Shown here piece after piece: positions 56,652 to 64,000 of a stretch of DNA of 64,000 nt. The notes beneath the pieces were generated by a model, which was given only the letters and a program-made list of their open reading frames with translations, was not told where the DNA came from and made no database searches. This DNA comes from Hydrangea macrophylla. Taxonomy: Eukaryota; Streptophyta; Magnoliopsida; Cornales; Hydrangeaceae. Position numbers and translations under genes: made by a program. The stretch lies in contig CM066987.1 of assembly GCA_033977485.1 (NCBI GenBank), positions 89,002,588 through 89,066,587 on the forward strand. Direction: 5' to 3'. Numbering within the stretch: position 1 is the first letter of the stretch; the number at the start of each line of letters is the position of its first letter.

Positions 56652-57744
56652 TCAAAGATGCCTCATATGGGCTATTACAAACTCCGGGGAGGGGGGGATA
56701 CTTATCAGTAGACTCAAACACCCATTCTTTAGCGCTTCTTCCTATGAGCTCCATGGTGTCACAGTTTGGCAGATTCTCCGTCTCTATCTCTGATCCCTCT
56801 TATTCTTTAAACTCTTCTTTTTCATTATTCACCTCAGTCTCTCATAACACTTCTTCCACTACATCCTCCTCATAAACTTTTCGGATTTTGCTTCCATGGG
56901 TCCTTCTTGGTTACCATCCTCGAGCTTCACACTCCATCATTCAACAAATTATTCATCACTGAGCCATCCAGAGCATAAACCTAATCTTGGACAGTGGTAG
57001 GTTTCAAGAACACTTGCAGGTATGGGTCTTCATACTCGTAGAACTTATGTGTGAAAAAGATCTCGATCCCTAGCTTCAAGCATTTATCAATATGGTCCAT
57101 TCATGGCTCCGGAAAGTCACAGAAGGGGAAATCTTCTCCTTCCTTAATGAAGTACACATTGAGAGTTTTCAAACATGGTTCCATTAGTGCATCGGTTGTT
57201 TTCTTCTTCATTTTTAGCTCTTCTTTCGACGGTTGAGAACCTAACCCACGAGTGTGAGTCTATGTTATGATATTCGGGAACTCTAATAGACCTTGATGCT
57301 TTTTGCCCAAACCTATCCCTGGGAATAACCCCATTTTTCTCATAATTCTAGTCACTAAAGGACTTGCATACTAATCAAAGTAAAGGTTGCAAAAACTCCC
57401 CTGACTTACTTTCTTCTAACATATTTATAAATTCAAACCCCCCAAGCTTGACTCTTCTTTCTGTAACTGAACTTCCAAAATTGGAGTGCTTGACGAAGCC
57501 TCGGACACACGGATCCAACTATCCCCGAAGATATCACAAACCTTGTTTCCCCAAACACACTTGACTTTCTAATGTATTGTTGACAGAATTGTGCCCAAAC
57601 TATCCAACCACGGCCTACCTAGTAACAGATTGAATGACATGGGGATGTTGATGTGGACACGCAAAAATTGGTCATCCACTCTTTCAGCTGGTTTGAAATT
57701 GATTTGAAGAAAACAAGAAGAAAAAGGAAGGTTTGTTGAAAATA
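56652..57744 (-). pseudogene. Gypsy (Tat/Ogre-like) protease-region fragment
   Basis: On the minus strand the first motif after the primer site is FNLLLGRPWLDSLGTILSTI (57655-57590), the second conserved block of plant gypsy proteases. A G-patch-like segment RKMGLFPGIGLGKKHQGLLE (57340-57275) follows in a shifted frame. A long spacer with FPFCDFPEP and YEYEDPYLQVFLKPTT (~57140-57000) comes next. Frames are broken by stops and shifts. Gag is missing: the protease part lies only ~10-90 bases from the primer site of LTR C, so gag was deleted. Confidence 0.65.
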
Positions 57745-57759
57745 GATACAGAGTCGCCA
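57745..57759 (-). other. Primer-binding site after LTR C
   Basis: Minus strand TGGCGACTCTGTATC, identical to the site after LTR B. Confidence 0.7.
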
Positions 57760-57760
57760 C

Positions 57761-60700
57761 TTGGTCTTTAAGGAACCAAGAAACCTAATTTTGACTCACC
57801 CAAATGGATAAAGGGCACCGGTCTTTCATTACCAAAGAACTTGGCTCGGGGTTTTGGTACGAGAGAGGAAGGAGCCTTTGTCACGACTAAAACACCCTCA
57901 ACTCGCCCCGTCTCTCGACGGACCTCAATCAGCATCCGAATAATCATCTTATACTATGTATGGTTCGACAATTAATACTATGATAGTATATTACATCACA
58001 CAAGAATTTTGAAATGGAAGATCAAAAGATAAGATATCATTCATAAGATCTAAGTCAAATATCACACAATGCAAAGGTGAAAGATCACACAAACAAACCT
58101 AGGAAAAATCTTCTAATCATGTATCAAGTAATCAAGTTTTCCTAATCTAAAGGGGACATGAATTGCTATTGAAACAAATAAACAAAGAGATTAAAAAAAT
58201 ATGCTTAGCAAGCTAGAATGATGCATGTTAATCTTTGAGGAAAGAAGACCTCTCAATCCCCAAGACGGATGAGAAAAGAAGATTAGATCGAGGGAAGCAT
58301 GGACATGTGATCGAATTCATTCCTTACAATCTTCTTAGATTAGATCGAGGGAAGCATGGACATGACCTTAGAATGTGCTAAGGTTGTAGTATGTTTGTGC
58401 ACATGGTTTTCTAAAGTGACTTAGAAGTCTAGAAGATGAATGAATGCATGGGGGAAATCATCATGGGATATGTAGAAATATGGTATGGGCCACTTCCTAG
58501 GATATGAACTAATTTGAAGTACATATAAGCATCAAATCAAAGGATGGAAGTAAAGGTATACTTGCTATGAATAGTGGACATAACAGTGACTTGATCTTGT
58601 GGAAATTGAAAAGTAAAGTTAGAAATGTTGCAATGCATGATTTTTTATGGAGATCATCCTTATTGTGTTTAGAACAAATACCAAAAAGCCAAACCTCAAT
58701 AACTATTACATATTGAGAGAAATCATATAAACAATAAAGGTTACTCAGAAATAGAGTCTGTACTGTCGACTGAAATGTCAAAAAATCTTAGAAAATGCAA
58801 ACAAAACATCTAGAGGCCCATATTATACAGAAAGTTCCCTAAGACACTGAAGTTCAAGAGACAAATGAGTTGGGACCACTCATTTTGGAAAAGTTTTCTG
58901 TAAAATAAGTTAAAAGTCAAACAAGCTGCTGTGACAGTAAAGGCAGAATATCTGGAAGGAATGTTTAGACCAAAATGGAATTCTTCCAAGTGTTTTCAAG
59001 CCAAGCCAAAAATCATGGGTGTTTTATAATGAGTTAGGAAGACTTTTCAAGTGGTCTTGCATCCATACATTGAGTATTGAGTTCTAGAGAAATCTTTGAA
59101 CTCAGATCATTCACTATTTTGAAGATTTCTTGAGAAAACAAGGGTTTTATTTCTTGAAATAAAAAAGAGTGGTTTATAAGGGGTTTTGAAATAGAGGTTT
59201 TAAGAGTATATTTTCAGCATTTAAATGCAAGTTATGACCACTTGAAATATCAACATTGAACTCATATCAAGAACCTCCAAGATTGTTGGAGAGCATTGTT
59301 TCCATTTGAGCATAACTTCAAGAATACTTTGGAAGTATTGAAGTTGGAATCATCATCTATCAAACATGTTTTTGAGGTCAAGAGCTACTATCCATAAGGA
59401 TTCACTTACCTCAAACTTCATGTCATCACTTAGATGATGATGAACTAGTAATTAATCAAAGAAAAATCAAGAAGAAATGGGGGAAGAAGAGATGAATATA
59501 TATAAACAAGCAAGTAAATAGCAATCAATAGATGATAATCAATGTGATTTTGGACTTGTAACTTGGTGTTTCACTCATAGATATTGACATGTAGACATGG
59601 AAGTAGCTTCCTAACTCAAGAATGCTCAAGAATGGTGATTGGGGGGTATTTGAATGTGAATTATAAGAGAAGTGATGGAAGAAAACAAAATTAAAACTCA
59701 CTTTCTTATGGAAAATCAGTGGGAGAAGCTCCCTTTCTCTCTTCTAAACCTATCTCTATCTCTCTTTCTCTCTACAACTTTCTCAAGCTTTTCACTTGGC
59801 CCCCCTAAAATAAAGAGCAAAGGGTGGTTTATATCGGCCAATTTGGGGTGGTTTTGGGATTTAGAAAGTGCTCCCATTGGTTCTAAACATATGTGAACAT
59901 AAAACTACATACTTTTGGTCTTCAATTATTCAATTTGGACCCCCAAAATAAATTACAAAAATGAACTCTGTGGGGGTTGAGTGCCGCCGCGGAACTGGCG
60001 ATGTGCCGCCGCGGCAGTTGCTCCTCAGATGTCCACAAATTTGTATTTAGGCCTCCAGAGGTTCCAGTATTCGCAAAAAGGCCTATTTTGCCCGAAATTC
60101 ACAGAAAATGCGTACGAACTCTAAATTGAGCTTGTGATATACCGTTGGAAAGGTAATGGAGTCTAATTTCCATAAAATATAGTTCGGAGATAGGTCACTT
60201 TGAAAAGTTTTGCGGTATTCACAATAAAAGCCAATTTGATCGCCTTTTTCACCTTTAAAAATTCATAATAAATTCGTTTTAAATCCAGGAATTATGTGCG
60301 ATATACCATTGGAAAGCTATTGACCTCTAGTATCCATAAAAAATGTTTGAAAAATGATACAACACTCCGGTTGAAAGTCCACTTTTAGGTCAAATCGATC
60401 AAACCTAGGATTTCTAGGAAGTTCTGGGAACCTCTAGGAGATCCCAGGAGCTGACGTTTTTGTCCGATTTTCTTTTAAAAATTATTTTTGTACTTTCCAC
60501 ATGATCTAGAATGATCTCGGAGCTTTTCGGCGAATTTGGACGATTTCGGTCAAACCTGGTCAATCCTTGTCAAACCGGTCACGGGGACTTTCCGAGAACT
60601 TCCGGGACTTCTGGGGGTCTCTAGGAGCTGAGGATTTCATCTGATTTTGCTTAAAAACTCATTTTATGACTTTCTTTATGACACAGCATGTTTTCAGAAC

Positions 60701-60882
60701 TTTCGGTCCAAATCTGGGAGTGTTTGGGCTTTTAGGGGCATTTTTGTCATTTGTACTACTTTCTGAGCATTTCAAGAGATAGAACTAACTTCCAGGAGTC
60801 CTTCTGAGTCTTTTTCGATCATTGTGAACCATCAAGCTATGGGTCTCCTAAATCTGATAGCCGACAAAATGGGGTGTCTACA
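57761..60882 (-). mobile_element. LTR C, Tat/Ogre-like gypsy, 3.1 kb
   Basis: On the minus strand it runs from TGTAGACACCCCATTTTGTC (60882) to the primer site at 57759. A polypurine tract CCAAAGAGGGGCAAAC precedes it (60898-60883). It shares long blocks with LTR B, including the ataccgttggaaag (60141) and ataccattggaaag (60301) motifs. A GC-rich inverted-repeat block (59983-60035) lies ~170 bases upstream of a TATA-like gatataaacc (~59833, minus). It carries both a 3'-type left context (polypurine tract) and a 5'-type right context (primer site). Confidence 0.82.
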
Positions 60883-60898
60883 GTTTGCCCCTCTTTGG
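60883..60898 (-). other. Polypurine tract before LTR C
   Basis: Minus strand CCAAAGAGGGGCAAAC, matching the tract before LTR A. Confidence 0.85.
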
Positions 60899-62731
60899 CA
60901 TGAACTTGCGAGGCAACGCATATCGCAAGCGAGTGCCAAAGTTTTAAAGAGATAGGTCTTTTTGGAGGCTATGGATTTAGGATAAAAGCGTTACAAAAGA
61001 TGCAAGGATGATGCTGAGGCTAGTGCTGGTCATGCTCTTCGTGAGCTGCCTACGTATCCCAAAGGGAATCAGACCAGGACGTAGTTCGGGACACAAAGGA
61101 ACAAATCACACATGCACACCAAGACAGGCGGATGCTATCCTATGAGGATGATATGCAATACGTGGATGTGATATGAATTGTGTCATGAGTCCTATCATGC
61201 CTAGTGTTCTGATCTTAGTATGAGTTGGTGTTGTGGGGTGTGTGCCACTCTGAGTGGACTTGTGTTATGCTAGTGCTTCCTTGACTTTAATGTAGTGGTA
61301 GATCTCGATAAGGATACCAAGGTGTTGAAGACTCTGGGTCTTGGAACAAACTTCTGAATTTTGACTAGTGTGTTTAGCAAGCGAATGGAATCAGATGTGG
61401 TGTCCTTGAGGACGACAATTAAAGATGAAGTTTGATAGATAACTGATGGACATAGAAGCCCTGGACACAGAAACCTTAAGAATTTAAGTGATGGACATGA
61501 AAACCAGAGATGTCAAGCGATGGACACGGAAGCGCCATTAATGGACATGGAAGCTCAAGATTTTGAATGAGAATGATGAACACAACATATTTTGAATGAG
61601 AGTGATGGTAAACTAATGATGATTAATGGACTGATGATTCACGAATTGAGATGACGAGTAGACAGTGAACTACTGTGACTGTCATGGGTTGGACCAACGA
61701 TTGGACTAACCGTGATCAGAAGAACTGACCATGCACTAATTAAGGTGACGAGTCAATAGTGAACTACTGTGACTGTCATGGATTGAACTGACGATGACGA
61801 GTCAATTGTGAACTACTGTGACTGTCATGGATTAGATCAACAGTTGGATTAACCGTGATTAGAAGGATTGATGATGTATGAATCGAGCTGACGAGTCGAC
61901 AGTGAACTACTATGACTATCATGGATTGAACTGACGATGTACGAATTGAGATGACGAGTCGACAGTGAACTTCTATGACTATCATGGATTGAACTGACGA
62001 TGTACGAATCAAGATGATGAGTCGACAGTGAACTACAGTGACTATCATGGATTAAACTGACGATGTACGAATCAAGTTGACGAGTCAATAGTGAACTACT
62101 GTGACTATCCTGGATTGAACTGACGATGTACGAATCGAGATGACGAGTCAACAGTGAACTACTCTGACTGTCATGGATTGAACTGATGATGTACGAATCA
62201 AGATGACGAGTCGACAGTGAACTACTGTGACTGTCATGGATTAAACTGACGATGTACAAATCAAGATGACAAGTCGACAGTGAACTACTGTGATTGTCAT
62301 GAATTAAACTAACGATGTACGAATTGAGATGACGAGTTGACAGTGAACTATTGTGACTATCATGGATTGAACTGACGATGTATGAATCGAGATGACGAGT
62401 CAACAGTGAACTACTGTGACTGTCATGGATTGAACAGACAATGTACGAATCGATCGATTGATGGGTATTAAACTAAGTCTGCTGGGGATGAAACGACTCT
62501 TTCTGGGATCTCTCTTTAACTGTTTCTCATGACCGGGAAGTAGGATCCAAATTCTAATCTTTCGCAGTTGATCAAATCTTACAATGGTCGGACCGAAGAG
62601 CCGGTTAGGACCTTCGAGAGCTAATTCTTTTATAGACACTCTGAGAATCTCTCTTTCAATTCTTGACCTAGAACCAAGATTCCGTCTCTGAATCTCTCAC
62701 GGTTGATCAAATCTTTTGACCGAGAACCAGG
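60899..62731 (-). other. Gypsy 3' untranslated region
   Basis: Non-coding region upstream (minus) of LTR C. The family motif ctggtctgattcc...ggatacgtaggcagct lies at 61088-61046. A 63-bp tandem array (61640-62460) and a smaller degenerate repeat of gatgga(c/a)a(t/c)(g/a)gaag words (61440-61560) are present. Bases 62470-62731 hold a duplicated ggttgatcaaatctt segment. The long minus-strand frames here are read through the 63-bp array (21-codon period) and are not genes. Confidence 0.7.
61640..62460. repeat. 63-bp tandem repeat array
   Basis: Units start at gtgaacta near 61902, 61965, 62028, 62091, 62154, 62217 and 62280, an exact 63-bp period. Flanking units at 61665-61810 are less regular. 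The core is cagtgaactactgtgactgt followed by catggattgaactgacgatg. About eleven to thirteen units in all. Confidence 0.95.
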
Positions 62732-62989
62732 TGTAGACACCCCAATTTTGACCAACCGTCGAATTGAGGAGAGTGTCGCCTCCGTATCCGATGATGACAA
62801 GGACTAGAAGATTCGAAGTATTCCAAGCTCTTCAGAAAGTTCTCTAAACGCAGTGAAATTTCACATAAAGAGGAAAATACCAGGTATTTAAGAGAATTCA
62901 GGTATAAAACACAATTTTCAGAAAAAATCCTCAAAAATCATTTGCTTTGGGAAAAAGAAAATCTAAAAGAGGGAATCTTAGCTAAAAAC

Positions 62990-63300
62990 GGCACACGGCG
63001 GACTGCCGCGACACTCACTGAGTGCCGCACGGCAGTCATAGAGTGCCGGGCCGACATTCACCAAGTGCTGCCAACAATTTCTGACTGCCGTTCACTTTTA
63101 AAGTTGGTATTTTACAGAGCAATGCGTATGCGTATGCGAATAAGAACAAAAAACTGATAAAGTTTGACTGACAAAAACGTGACAATCCATTAATTTCCGC
63201 GGCATTTGATGAATGCCGCGCGGCAGTCGCGTAGTGCCGCGACGGCAGTCCGCGGCATTCACGGACTGCCGCGACAGTTTCTGGACTGCCGCGCTGGGCA
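62990..63300. repeat. GC-rich palindromic words in LTR D
   Basis: More than a dozen alternating copies of gactgccgcg and its complement-like partner gagtgccgc/gcggcagt. Examples are gcggcagtccgcggcattca and ggactgccgcg (63240-63295). Neighbouring copies in inverted orientation can form hairpins. Confidence 0.85.
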
Positions 63301-63398
63301 GCAGTCTGCCTAATTTCAGAAAGTACACATTGTACCACCAAATGAGAGAATTACACCTATTTTTTGCTCCGAAATTCACCAAAAATACCTGATAATTT

Positions 63399-63412
63399 TG
63401 CCTATAAAAGAG
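63399..63412 (+). promoter_or_regulatory. TATA box of LTR D
   Basis: gcctataaaagaga lies 100 bases after the GC block, with a purine-rich leader following. Position and sequence fit an LTR promoter. Confidence 0.6.
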
Positions 63413-64000
63413 AAGGGATCTTCCTTGGATGAGGGGAAGAAGGAGAGATAATACAAGAGAAATAATACCACTACATCAACATATTTTGGAGAGAAAAGAG
63501 AAGAGAGTTTAGAGAATTAAGAAGAAGAGTTTGGAAGATCTTCAAAGAAAAGAGAACTTTGAGGATAATTTGGAGGTGATCCCCTATGCCATAGATTGTT
63601 TGTTTACTCTTTTTTTCTTTTTGAACTTCTAATCCTAAAATCTCTTGTTATTTTTGTTTGTCAAGCAAGCTTAGGAGTCTCTATTTCTAATTCTTCCTTG
63701 TTTTTTTTGTATATGTTCTTCTCTTGAGAATCTTGGAGATCTTCAATATCTCTCTTGATCTCTTGAGTATGATCCTTTGAACCTCATGTAAAGCTTATAC
63801 TCTACATGAGAGTCAAAATTTGATCATCACTTTGTTTCATATAGGTGGATCCAAGTCCATGCTCATGACTTGGATCCTCCCAACTTAGTATCTAATGAAG
63901 TCATTCCCTTATTCCTTTTGAAACTTAGGAGTATTAGTCACGTCTTTATCTCCCATGACCATCAAATGGTAGGAGTAATAAGTTGAATTCAAGCTTTGGT

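Larger units (their letters stand above)
62732..64000 (+). mobile_element. LTR D, Tat/Ogre-like gypsy, cut by the window end
   Basis: Starts TGTAGACACCCCAATTTTGACC, the same start as LTR A, but no polypurine tract precedes it. A GC-rich palindrome block lies at 62990-63300 and a TATA box cctataaaag at 63401. The R-U5-like remainder is CT/AG-rich and resembles LTR A after its TATA box. It lies head-to-head with the 3' region of the LTR C element. Confidence 0.75.

Noticed and set aside
61776..62639. Long minus-strand frames with repeated Ser-His words
   Set aside because: They are read through the 63-bp tandem array. A period divisible by three keeps the frame open without any coding role.

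Overview
The window looks like a transposable-element-dominated stretch of a flowering-plant nuclear genome, probably a eudicot. The reasons are the nested plant-type retroelements (Ty3-gypsy Tat/Ogre-like, Ty1-copia-like, a TRIM, RTE and L1 LINE pieces), plant MITE families (Stowaway, PIF/Tourist, hAT-like), Helitrons, a Caulimoviridae-like sequence, and a captured piece of the plant-only growth-regulating factor (GRF) family. I found no intact host gene, rRNA or tRNA gene. Most of the short open frames are chance frames in repeats or AT-rich DNA.

Layout. 1-8.2 kb: a copia-like LTR (920-2395), then a degraded minus-strand Ty3-gypsy element (RNase H, RT, protease, gag, PBS, LTR), with a hAT-like MITE (7438-8029) bounded by an 8-bp target duplication. 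8.7-19 kb: DNA-transposon territory. It holds a 953-bp hAT-like element with an 8-bp duplication, a 5' piece of an RTE LINE between ~135-bp direct repeats, a ~1.4-kb terminal-inverted-repeat element that has captured part of a GRF gene and itself contains a 454-bp MITE, a Stowaway MITE, a composite hAT-like copy and a PIF/Tourist-like MITE.

19-37 kb: an 8.3-kb non-autonomous Helitron (19009-27310) rich in exon-like pieces, a Caulimoviridae-like endogenous pararetrovirus segment (31970-34771) between two nearly identical ~310-bp direct repeats, a small Helitron (35163-36445) and an orphan Helitron 3' end (36965-36992). These can be read as nested inside one older outer Helitron.

37.4-64 kb: a cluster of Tat/Ogre-like gypsy elements, mostly long LTRs (A 43746-47040 plus; B 47765-54615 minus; C 57761-60882 minus; D 62732 to the window end, plus), gag and protease remnants, and 3' untranslated regions with minisatellites. 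LTR B carries a complete 335-bp TRIM and a 2.5-kb insertion resembling a solo LTR. A second copy of the copia-like LTR lies at 55191-56651.

Nothing here forms a working pathway. The interest lies in insertion structure: paralogous empty sites, exact target duplications, gene capture, long flanking duplications and short palindrome arrays concentrated in LTRs.
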